Shown here: piece by piece, positions 11,034 through 20,592 of the stretch
How positions within the stretch are numbered: the stretch's first letter is position 1
Layout of the letters: each line of letters begins with the position of its first letter
Source: Talaromyces rugulosus
Lineage: Eukaryota; Ascomycota; Eurotiomycetes; Eurotiales; Trichocomaceae
Length of the DNA stretch: 64,000 bases
NCBI RefSeq assembly: GCF_013368755.1
Contig: NC_049564.1
Location: 876,001-940,000, forward strand
Direction of reading: 5' to 3'
The notes under the pieces: generated by a model
Seen by the model: the letters and a program-made list of their open reading frames with translations, nothing else
Told to the model about the DNA's origin: nothing
The model's database searches: none
Program-made: the position numbers and the translations under genes

Positions 11034-11978
11034 ATGGCTCCTGCTATTCTTATTGTCGGTGCAACCGGTAACACTGGCCGAAGTGTTACTGAAACTCTGC
11101 CAAAGTTGCTACAGACTAGCAACGCTCTATCCAATCACCGAGTCATCGCTCTAACGCGTTCTGCGGATGGTCCAGTCGCACAACGGCTTACGGAACTCCC
11201 TGGTGTTGAGGTAGTAGAGCAGAACTGGGTTGAAATCACTGCTGAGTGGCTTCGAGAACATGAGGTGTCCAGAGCGTTCATTGCATCACACAACGAACCA
11301 AATCAATTCGCCGAAGAATCAACATTTCATGTTGCTGCCCTCAAAGCCGGTGTCGAGTACATTGTGCGAATCTCGACTACTGCTGCGAATGTTCGCCCAA
11401 ATTGTGATGCTTATTATCCACGTACGCATTGGGCAATCGAGGCTCTCCTGAGCTCCCCAGAATTCAGCAGCTTGCAGTGGACTTCACTTCAGCCTAACGT
11501 CTTTACACCACTCTATCTTTCCACTGCCATGGAATTCATCACGAAGTTCCGCAAGACTGGGAAGCAAGATACTCTCAGGTTAATGGCATCAGAAGAGGCA
11601 CCTGTCGGAATTATTGACCCTGATGAAGTTGGCGTTCTTGCGGCACACCTCTTATCCCAAGAAGACCCTACTGTGCACAACAAGGCCAAATATGTTCTGA
11701 ATGGGCCAGAAGATATCACTGGTAAACAAATTGTGAGCATGGTTGAGCAATATATTGGCACCCAAGTCAATAGTGTTAGCTACAAAGACATGTCGTTTCT
11801 CGATATTGCGCTCCAGGACACTCGGCATTCAAAGAATGTCATCTCGTCTATCAAATACGCCCCGGTGACGGCATGGGAAGGAAAGTGCATGGCCTCTACA
11901 ACCAGCAAGAAAGTGCTGGAGATCGCAGCACCGAAGCGTACACCTGCTGATGTGTTGAGGGCCATGCTCGGGGAATAG
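11034..11978 (+). CDS. NmrA-like NAD(P)-binding protein
   Basis: A single exon encodes 314 aa of an atypical short-chain dehydrogenase fold. The Rossmann loop GATGNTG lies at residues 9-15, right after the start, and a conserved run YYPRTHWAIEALL follows. Members are either redox-sensing regulators (NmrA itself) or small quinone/azo reductases; nothing here decides between these. The ATG at 11034 has the context ATCATGG. Its divergent neighbour is a dual-finger transcription factor, a pairing often found around small metabolic clusters, but no backbone synthase lies nearby. Confidence 0.8.
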   Translation: MAPAILIVGATGNTGRSVTETLPKLLQTSNALSNHRVIALTRSADGPVAQRLTELPGVEVVEQNWVEITAEWLREHEVSRAFIASHNEPNQFAEESTFHVAALKAGVEYIVRISTTAANVRPNCDAYYPRTHWAIEALLSSPEFSSLQWTSLQPNVFTPLYLSTAMEFITKFRKTGKQDTLRLMASEEAPVGIIDPDEVGVLAAHLLSQEDPTVHNKAKYVLNGPEDITGKQIVSMVEQYIGTQVNSVSYKDMSFLDIALQDTRHSKNVISSIKYAPVTAWEGKCMASTTSKKVLEIAAPKRTPADVLRAMLGE

Positions 11979-13496
11979 TGAACAGACATATTGGATATTG
12001 GTTCATGATGTACTCGGACGTTGAATAAACTATTACTTCTCTCAGTCTTCATATTGCTATTGGGGAGGGGTATACACTTGCGATAAACGAGCTTGAAAAT
12101 ATAGGCGAACCAGAGTACTACATTTGAATTTGATTATCACCGTCATCCGCGTGTAAGTACTTGAATTAGGGCCTGTGACTTGATGTCACTTTAATCCTAC
12201 TCACCATAGGAGATGGCCGTATAATAGAGCGTAATTTAGCACGGCAGTTTGCCAGCAATTTTCCTTTCAGCAAGCTCACGGTTTGCACTGGTTTACATGG
12301 AAGCTTTCTAGCCATGCAGATCACGCATATGGAACATATGGAAGACCTCATGTAGTTTTGTACCTGATCGTAAAACCCCAGCACATCAACATCTAATCAC
12401 ACTAGGGCTACATCTTCAGAAGCAACTTTTCAGGCAATGAGGCAGAATATCTGAGACTTCTAGGTACTGGAAGTTATCAGGTGGTCCTGCGTGGAGGAGC
12501 TTTCCGTCGTCATCCTTACAATCCTTATCTTTACCACGACGCAATTTAGCTTCTCTTATATCGGACTTTTGAGTCACGATGTGTCTATGGTGATCATGGA
12601 CAAGGCAGTCTATCTCAAGAGAGAGATGCGCCGTTTTGTTCCAGTGGGTCTCGATGCTTGTACTGTGGACAACGAAGGTGGGCGTTGGTTGCAGTGTCTT
12701 AACGTATGAGGCTCTAACTGTATTGCCAATTGATTGCAAGATGAAATATCATGAACGCACACAGGAGAAAGAACTGAGTAACATGCAGTCTGCAAAATAT
12801 TCAAAAGCACCCAAAACACCGCTCTGCGCAGCTGGCTCCCAAGAAGTGGCACTCTGACGAAGTAATATAAAGAAATACACGATATCTTGGAGGAAATATT
12901 AGATAGCCCGTTCAACTCAAATAATGTAAAGTATATTAATATAGCAAAACTAGAGTCTCCGTGAGCCGAAGTATAACCCTAAGAACTTTAAGACAGGAAC
13001 AGCGACAGAGACCAGTCACTTCTGAAACATGTCCTAGACATCTTAATGCATAGTCATGAGATCTACGGATGACAAGCTACTATAATTTAATATCATCGGC
13101 GGATGGGTTCTAGAATTAAATGCTTGGGGTCGCACCGGAACCGCGCCGAAAACTACCCCAGAACCACCCCGGAACCGGCACAGATGGTGATCAATTGATG
13201 CTCAAGCTCCAGCCCCGAGATCCAGGGCAAAGTAGTACGAGAATACAGAATATTTGATTGGGCAACTCTTATTCTGAGCTATATAATTAGGAAATAGCTG
13301 AACTTACATGTACAAGCATCCAATAAAGGCTTATTGGGTGGGCTACAAGTATTATCAAGTGCTGTACATCACATATAAATATAAATAGCACATGGAATCT
13401 CCGAAACCTCCACTATTTTTTTCAGTCTTTCTTACACTACTATACCCAAATATTTACCTAGATCCAATCCCAAACAACAAAAAAACTGCAGCAAAC
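11979..13496. other. 1.5-kb region without a convincing gene
   Basis: Short ORFs occur on both strands around 12416-12857, but they lack family-like motifs and splice support. At 13130-13185 there is a GC-rich patch with repeated CCGGAACCG/CAGAACCACC words. TATA-like ATATAAATATAAATA at about 13373-13388 lies ahead of the methyltransferase start. Confidence 0.5.
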
Positions 13497-14354
13497 ATGG
13501 CACAATCAAACAATAATGCCGGCTACACCCAAGGCCATTCCAAGTTCACCGTCGCAACCCAGGTGACGCGCACAGTCGAGGCAGATGCAGGCTTCCTAGT
13601 GCCACACATTAAAAAAACAGACAAGATTCTCGACATTGGCTGCGGACCGGGCACCATCACGACCGGGTTTGCCAAATACGCCAGCGAAGGCGCAATAGTG
13701 GGAGTCGACATCTCGGAGCAAGTCCTACAGAAAGCAAAAGCTCTAGCCGCCGAGGCCAATGTGCATACAAAGGGCCTCGGTTCTGTGGTATTTGAGCAAG
13801 GCGATGTCCTCAAGGGGCTTTCTTACGCGGACGAGTCGTTCGACATTATCTACTGCTCCCAGCTCTTCGGACACCTGCCACCGCCAGATGTGCCCTTGAA
13901 GGCAGTGACCGAGATGCGACGCATCCTGAAGCCCGGCGGTATCCTAGCCACGCGTGACTCTGCTGAGCAGCACTTTTACCCACGCAGCTTGGATCTCGAT
14001 ACACTATGGGTGGGAAACATGCGCCGGGTGATCTCGCACAAGGATGTTCCTGACGTAGATCCCACGGCCACGCGGATGCCGGCCCTGTTCCGGAGCGCTG
14101 GGTTTGATGCTAACGCTGGTAAAGTGCGTGTTGGAGGTGGAGCTACGGTTTTCTCGACCCCAGAGTCTCGGAAATGGCTCTATGCTCGCGCCGTTGGCCA
14201 GCTAGAAGAAGGCGATCCCTTTCGCCAGAGCTGGCTGGATGCCGGTATCACTGAGGAGGTGATCCAGCAGACGCTGCTCGCTGCGGCGAAGTGGGCTGAG
14301 ACGGAAGATGCATGGTATGTAGCGCTGCAGTGCGATATGCTTGCATGGAAGTAG
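13497..14354 (+). CDS. Class I SAM-dependent methyltransferase
   Basis: One exon encodes 285 aa. The SAM-binding motif I is ILDIGCGPGT at residues 44-53, the acidic end of strand 2 is IVGVDISEQ, motif II is FDIIYCSQLFGHLPPP, and motif III is MRRILKPGGILATRDS. It belongs to the Methyltransf_11/UbiE-like group. The ATG at 13497 was chosen because it lies just before conserved sequence; the frame stays open to 13392, but the additional 35 residues look like translated 5' UTR. The substrate is unknown. It lies near an NmrA-like gene and a zinc-finger regulator but is separated from them by 1.5 kb. Confidence 0.85.
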   Translation: MAQSNNNAGYTQGHSKFTVATQVTRTVEADAGFLVPHIKKTDKILDIGCGPGTITTGFAKYASEGAIVGVDISEQVLQKAKALAAEANVHTKGLGSVVFEQGDVLKGLSYADESFDIIYCSQLFGHLPPPDVPLKAVTEMRRILKPGGILATRDSAEQHFYPRSLDLDTLWVGNMRRVISHKDVPDVDPTATRMPALFRSAGFDANAGKVRVGGGATVFSTPESRKWLYARAVGQLEEGDPFRQSWLDAGITEEVIQQTLLAAAKWAETEDAWYVALQCDMLAWK

Positions 14355-14836
14355 ACTTGAGCAAGGTGGAACATATATGAGTTATCCCGGTCAAATATCT
14401 AGCTTGACGGAGTAGAAATAATGGATTACTGGAAGGTAGTTGAATCAATAATGTTTTATCAAGGCTGCACTTCGTGAGAGCTATCTCAATCAATTTGTTA
14501 AACATACTCCCTTGAAACTTCTCGTATAACAAACATAGTTACGTCAACCCACATTCTGGGGTTATATACATAATCTGAGAATATCGTACAGTGACCATGT
14601 GCACAAACCGTTTATTTATTCAGCAGCATGCACAGCTTCATATCCCACTTCAAGCGTCAGCCATGCCAATTTGATAGGGCTTGCTTCTGATGCGGTTTCT
14701 TTTCAGAAAGCCAACACTGTGTAAGCGTGGCCGGCACTCTTCTTGGGAACCGTTCTTTTTTGTGTTCCGGAGCGAGATAATGTTCCCATCTCAAGAGAAA
14801 GGTTGATTCTTCACCATCACCAGCGAAAAAGAAAAC
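14355..14836. other. Convergent intergenic region
   Basis: About 480 bp between the ends of the methyltransferase and the coiled-coil protein gene, probably 3' UTRs. Nothing else seen. Confidence 0.5.
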
Positions 14837-15930
14837 TCATGTCTTCTCCACAGCCTCGGCCGAAGCGCTCGAATCATCAGCGGAACTTGTGTTTCCACCA
14901 GGCCTACCAGCTTCATTGGAATCATTACTTGCAGAGGACAGACCGGATAGTTGGCGCTCGAGTTCTCTTATACGCATGCGGAGCATCTGGTTTTCCCTGG
15001 TGAGCATGGCAGCTTCGGCCTGGTAAAAAGAGCCTTCATCGCGGCTGCTTCGACGGGTCGCTGGGACCGCAGACTCGCCTACAACAGACCAGTCCGAGCT
15101 AAAGCTGCCGTGTACGGGATCTATGGCCGATGTAGGCTGTGAGAGAGGGGCATTCAGATTGGGGGATGCTGCTCCGGAAGCGCGAGATCCGCGGCGAGTA
15201 GAATGCGAGAGAGGGATTTGCATTGACCGTGATCCCGGAGTTGGCAGAGGGGGCACGGATGGAAATGTTTGCGAGCGCTCTGAGCCTGAGGTTGTGTCGT
15301 CGATGACCGCTGCTCCAGAATTTGGTGTCTGGCCCTGTTGCTGCTGTTGTTGCTGGTGGTGGAGCTGCTGAAGCTGCGACTGCTGTTGCCGGATCATATG
15401 GAGCAATCTGTTCTGGGAGGGACTGTCAGTTTGACTGCATTTAAAAAATCCCCGCATATTTTCAAACATACCACCTGAGCTTCCTGCTCTTGTTCAAGCT
15501 CCTGATGCAGCTCTCCCAGCGACGGCGCACGTTGGTGGTGCGGGTCCCCAGTTCCAATAATCGGACTGCCACCCAAGCTGGAAGGGCTGGCGTTGCGGAG
15601 ATAATTGCTAATCGATGAAGAACGGTGCTCACGATGATCCGCACCAGGAGGATCGTTCAAGTTGAGATGCATCCCGATACCTGAGCGGCGGCGACCTTCT
15701 GATATTGAAGGCCGGTTGCTCCGCGGGGAGCCGAGATGGCCGCTCAGAGACGAGCGATGCGATAAATCAGCGATATTAATGGGGGCAGCAACCGGCGACT
15801 GAGACAATACCACCGGCGAAGCTCCGTTGTTACTGCTGTGTCCCTCCATGGTAGATGGCAAGTTGCGAGTGTTGAGCGGGGACGATGTCGACGATCGAGA
15901 AGGAGGAAGAGAGTTCAGGTCGGGTGCCAT
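14837..15930 (-). CDS. Conserved fungal S/Q-rich protein with coiled coils
   Basis: I do not recognise a named gene. Exons 15930-15472 and 15412-14837 join over a 59-nt intron (GTATGT...CAG) to 344 aa. The N-terminal 130 residues are Ser/Pro-rich and disordered (NIADLSHRSSLSGHLGS, arginine-rich SEGRRRSG). A helix around the splice point reads ELHQELEQEQEAQVNRLLHM and runs into a short poly-Q. A second coiled coil at residues 287-309 (ENQMLRMRIRELERQL) lies near the C-terminus. There is no bZIP basic region, so a DNA-binding role is not supported. It is probably a scaffold or regulatory protein. Confidence 0.75.
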
Positions 15931-16271
15931 TGCAGCAGAACTGCCAAAAGTACGGGGGCTGTTGTTAAGGTGGCTTTTATTTACTGAACGTGAGACAACT
16001 GAAAAAGCCGCATCCGATGACTTCTAGTTTGACGTTTGAGTCGAGCATCCGACGGCGACGTCGTCGAGCCACTGATGCGGGCACATCATGTGACGCCTGT
16101 GGCCGCATTCGGCCAATCTAGACCTCCAACATTTCTAGGCGTCCAGATTCCTAGGCGTCTGAAGGGCATGTGTGCTTCATTTTTAGAAACAGAATTTTGC
16201 AATGGACTGTTAATCAAATGTTTTGATTTACTATATTCGGTGGCTCATGTAGCACAAATGAGCTGAAACAA
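15931..16271. other. Upstream region of the coiled-coil protein gene
   Basis: 341 bp between this gene's start and the end of MTC6 on the same strand. No ORF of note. Confidence 0.45.
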
Positions 16272-18001
16272 CTATGATGGAACGCCCTCGTACTCCCAGC
16301 CCTCAATAACCCTTTTTCGTTTGCGCGAAACCCGTCGGTTGGAATTGCATTTGATAAACAATGTCAGGGCTGTAATGATGAGCACTACAAACGCGGCGAC
16401 TGTGGGAACCAGGATCATTCTTCGCTCGACGTCATTTGCGCCGGGGCTGTAGGGACAAGAAGCGTTGGAGCCTCCATAGACCCAGCAATATTGAATCTCG
16501 ATCGAGTTAAAATTGAGCCATACTAGTTCATCACTTGCCTCGCCGACTGCAGACATAGCAGTATGGTAGAGGTATGTGTTCTCCAGTCCCGTGCGAGGCA
16601 CATCAAACGAAGAATTCTCTGGGCACCCATCCGTGGAGTCAGAGAAAGACGTTGCATTTGGGGAAAGGATCCATGAATACGGCCGGTTGTCTATACGGCA
16701 TGCGGCGCGATGTTCATCGGAGCAATTCCCAGCCCTCCAATGTCCTTGCGAGTTAGCATCCATGACAGCACATCGAAACGTAGAAGCGTTTTCCAATTCG
16801 GGGGTATCCGATGCGTTTCGAGGCTCCCCAATATCCCACGACCACATAGTCGACATGGACAAATTCCGATATGGATCAATATTGGTGCTGGCTAGTCCAT
16901 CGCCCAGTGGCTGGTCGATGATTGGAGATATGCCGCAGGAGGTGAGGTTTAGCAACAACGCGAAATTGTCCACGGTAGCGCCAAGGTTGACGTTGGCTGG
17001 TATTGAGGCAGCCCAAGAAGCATTGACATTTGAAACTTGCGTTATGTTATCATCATAGAGGCACCCAGACTGTATCCCTCTGTCATCTGAAGAAATTGTG
17101 GTGCTAATGTTAGACACCACTTCGTTTGCCCCGAAGACAAATGACGCATCGGTGTCGAAATAATAATTCTCCATCTGATCATCAATTGAGCCCCATCCAA
17201 GTAATAGTCTTTTGTTAGACTTTTGCTCTAGATAGGCTGCACAGGGCCATCCATCTGGTGTGCTTTGGATACCACGGGAATCGCTATTCGTTGTGAAGTA
17301 GCTAGCCAGCGGGTTTGCCTTGTCGGAAGTGTCCGCATACCAAGAGGCATTGAGGTTCCTTCGCTCCTGCGTTAGCTGGGACGGAGTATATAAGTATGTC
17401 TTGAGTTGTTGATTCACTAGAGACCCCAAAAGCAAAGTCTCGGAAGGAAGATTTGATGCTGATAGATTTGGCACGGGCTCGTCGGGGGTATCGCTAGCGG
17501 CGGCAGCATGCAGGTTAAAGATTAGATAAAGAAATGTAGTCTCTACATTCTCTTTGGAATCTTGTATATATCGATGTATGAGATCCGTAAGGGTGCGTAG
17601 ATTAAAGGAACCGGTGCATGTATAAATTCCCAAATGAAACAGAGAAGTGCTGGATGCCGAGCTTGAAGGAAGCGAGACTGGACACAGCAGCCACTGCTGG
17701 TTTTCGTCTGACCAATATATATCGATAATAAAACGACGGTATCCGATGGTTAATAGTTCCGACAGGCACAGAGAGCCTGCTGTTCCATTGTAGGAATGGT
17801 CGTTGAAACAAGCCGCAGTCAGAGCGATCGCGGGTTGCGTTACGTAGTTGATTGGGACTTGGGATGAGACATCTCGCTGACTCTATAGATCCAAAATCAG
17901 ATTCGTTACTCTACGTCAACGATAGGAGTAATGCTGACCAGCAGATTCACCCAGAAGATATCAGTGAGCAGTGAGGTTTCAGAGGTATAAGTGCCTGACA
18001 T
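16272..18001 (-). CDS. mtc6: Mtc6 family membrane protein (maintenance of telomere capping)
   Basis: The large second exon (17882-16272) reads without a break from SQRDVSSQVPINYVTQPAI to the family-specific end YEGVPS. It carries the cysteine-rich lumenal domain (AACFNDHSYNGTAGSLCLSE, PDGWPCAAYLE, RCAVMDANSQGHW), many N-glycosylation sites, one membrane helix near the C-terminus (ILVPTVAAFVVLIITALTLF) and a basic tail. This is the Mtc6 layout. The first exon is less certain: ATG at 18001 with a 17-aa exon to 17951 and a 68-nt intron (17883-17950) gives 553 aa. The open frame past that donor (VNLLVSITPIV) is hydrophobic, so a different N-terminal splice could supply the expected signal peptide. 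Confidence 0.85.
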
Positions 18002-18415
18002 TGGATCCCGGCAACCCTGGGCCAATTGGATATCATCTCATCAAACCGGTGTGATGTCTAGAGACATTTCGCAGAGCCTGGTACAGCTTCTGTCGATGCG
18101 ACGACGAGGTTGGAGGAAGTCGAAGCTACCATGTGAGAGCGTCGCGGAAGGAGAGTTGGAGCTAGTTGCGGCGGCCGCCACGCTTTACCCCTTCGGGACG
18201 CGAGCGCGATAATCTGGCCTCTTCGATTAAGACAACTCTCAACTTGTCCACCTTCAAAAAAAAAAAGGTACGACACACTCTCTTCCCAACTCTCCCACAG
18301 TTCTGCTTGGGGTTGGTTTATCTCGGAAATCAACTTTCCAGTTGCATTTTATTGTTTATTCGGCGTACACACAACACTGTCACCACCGCAACACACCACA
18401 CCCCCCACCGCAGCA
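18002..18415. promoter_or_regulatory. Divergent promoter MTC6 / SEC62
   Basis: 414 bp between the two start codons; both genes encode proteins that enter or reside in the ER membrane. The SEC62 5' UTR side is rich in CA/AC. Confidence 0.45.
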
Positions 18416-19799
18416 ATGGCCGCTCCTCCCGGCATGTCGCCGCAGCAGATGGCGGCGTTCCAACAGCATATGCAGCAGCAGCTGGCCGCCGAGGCTTCAA
18501 AAAGAGGCATGACGCCGGAGGAGTTTATTAAAATGCAGCGCGAGCAGGTCAACGCCGAGGCTGCCAAGCACGGCATGACTCCGGAACAATACGTCAACAA
18601 CATGCGCATGAGGGCTCTTCAGCAGCGTGCAGCAGCTCAACAGCAGGCGCAGGCACAGGGTCAAGGTCAACCAGCACAAGGCCAACCGCAGGCGCAAGGA
18701 CAGCAGCAGCAACAACAACAGCAACAACAAGGGCAACCCCAGGGACAGCCGCAGCAACCGCCACAACAGCAGACAGTTCAACAGCAAGTTCCGGTCAACC
18801 CCAACAATCCTCCCGATCCAAAGGCAATTGCTGTGGCAAAATGGCTGCGCTCCCAGAACTTGAAGAGCCGCACATGTATTTTGGACGGCCAGCGCAAAGA
18901 TATGTTTAAAGGTATATACCCCCCTATTGTTGAGCCCTCGGAGGCAACGAAAGCAAAGACACTGACATGAACAAAGTCAAACGTGCCATTCGTGCTCTCG
19001 AATCTCCGGCATATGCCAAAGCCTCTGGCAAGAGCAAGGGTCTTCTCCCCCCAGTGACAGACCGGGCTTCTGCCGAAAACGTCTTCAAACTTCTCCCCCT
19101 CTCTTTGCTCGCATTACGGATTTCCAAACACGACCCACACGCAGGCCACGGACACGGCAAAGGAAAGCGTATCAAGGGCCTTTGGACGGTGAAAATCGAA
19201 CAACACCAAGAAACAGATCCCATGATGCACTACGTCTTCCTCTACGAGGGTCCACAATGGAAGCAAAAGGCCATGGCTGCCGCCGTGGTCGCGGGTATTT
19301 TCGCAGTTGTTCTCTTCCCGTTGTGGCCGATTATGCTGCGACAGGGTGTCTGGTATCTGAGTGTTGGTATGATGGGTCTGCTGGGTCTCTTCTTCGCCAT
19401 GGCCATTTTCCGACTTATCTTGTTCTGTATCACCGTCTTTGCTGTTCCTCCTGGACTGTGGCTGTTCCCTAATCTTTTCGAAGACGTTGGATTCTTTGAT
19501 AGTTTCAAGCCTGTTTGGGGCTGGCAAGAGGTTCGTTCTCCCTATCTTGGTTTTGTGAGAAATCAAAAGTACTAACTACTTGAACCATCTAGAAGAAGAA
19601 GAAGAAGCCCAAGAAGGCCAAGAAATCCGCACCGGAAGCTGCTTCTGAACCTGCTGCCACACCTGTCTCTACTGCCGATGCCACTGCCCCTACTTCCACC
19701 TCCTCTGCTACTACATCTGGCGCAGCTCCCGCCGCAGGTGCCGACACGCCCACCAAGCGCGTTCTCACAGCTAGCGTGGAAGACGTAGAGGAAGAATAG
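18416..19799 (+). CDS. sec62: Sec62, ER post-translational translocon subunit
   Basis: Sec62 works with Sec63 at the Sec61 channel for post-translational import into the ER. Exons 18416-18911, 18977-19530 and 19593-19799 join over 65- and 62-nt introns to 418 aa. The N-terminus has MSPQQ and GMTPEE/GMTPEQ repeats and a Q-rich linker. The Sec62 core reads AKWLRSQNLKSRTCILDGQR and continues after intron 1 with VKRAIRALESPAYAKAS. Two membrane helices lie at about residues 265-284 and 289-322, with short lumenal loop. The C-terminal cytosolic tail starts with KKKKKPKKAKK. Both introns have clear CTGAC/ACTAAC branch sites. Confidence 0.95.
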
Positions 19800-20592
19800 A
19801 CGAGGGAGAGACCTTTTTTTTTTCGAATCATTTACACTTGTTTTATTTTTTCCGTTTTTATAACAAATTTTCGGGAAGTTTGACTTTCACATGGGCGTTT
19901 CTTTTTTCCTTTTTTTTTCTTCATTTCTAGACGTGATATTATTACTACAATGTATCTGTCTACTCTCGTGTATGTATGTGTGTGCATTGACTTGGTGTTA
20001 CAAGATATTAGTGTATGAATGCAAGTTTTTCCAACAACATCGTCCAAGTGTATCAATTGTAATAAGGTATACACTGACCAATAGAGCCTTGAACTGCCAG
20101 CTGGCATGGTAGTCAGTTGACCAATTCAATGATGATCAATTAATTATCAGACATACATGTGATGAAAAACATTAAAGTAATATACAAGTCCAAATACATC
20201 ATTGATGTATGAACCGGCGAAAGAAAAAAAAGGTGGAAAAGGGAGAATTAGATAAAGAACATGCGTATGCAAAATAATAATACCAGAAAAATATATGTAT
20301 ATATATACTCCGTATCCCAAAAATATCAACATCTAAACGAATTGATGGATACAAACAACAAGCCGCGGCTTGTTAAAATTCAAACAATTTTTTTGTAACA
20401 CAATATAAAGAAGGAGAAATGCAAAATATGTGGCCAATGGCGGGGGTATGTGTGTGAACAACCAGGACCGTGGATCCCATAATATATATACAAGGGAATT
20501 TTCAACATGAAGGGAAGAATCAACAATGATCTGCATCATCATTGTCTTCAATAATATATCTCGAAAAAGAAGGGAAAACTCTATGGGATTTT
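19800..20592. other. Convergent intergenic region
   Basis: About 790 AT-rich bp between SEC62 and the PH-domain gene, with poly-T runs and TATATATA near 20296. It is likely two 3' UTRs. No gene seen. Confidence 0.5.

Noticed and set aside
12416..12915. Short ORFs on both strands
   Set aside because: No conserved motif, no clear splice signals and no supporting neighbour context; probably chance.
13392..13496. N-terminal extension of the methyltransferase
   Set aside because: The 35 residues are not methyltransferase-like, and the ATG at 13497 starts just before conserved sequence.
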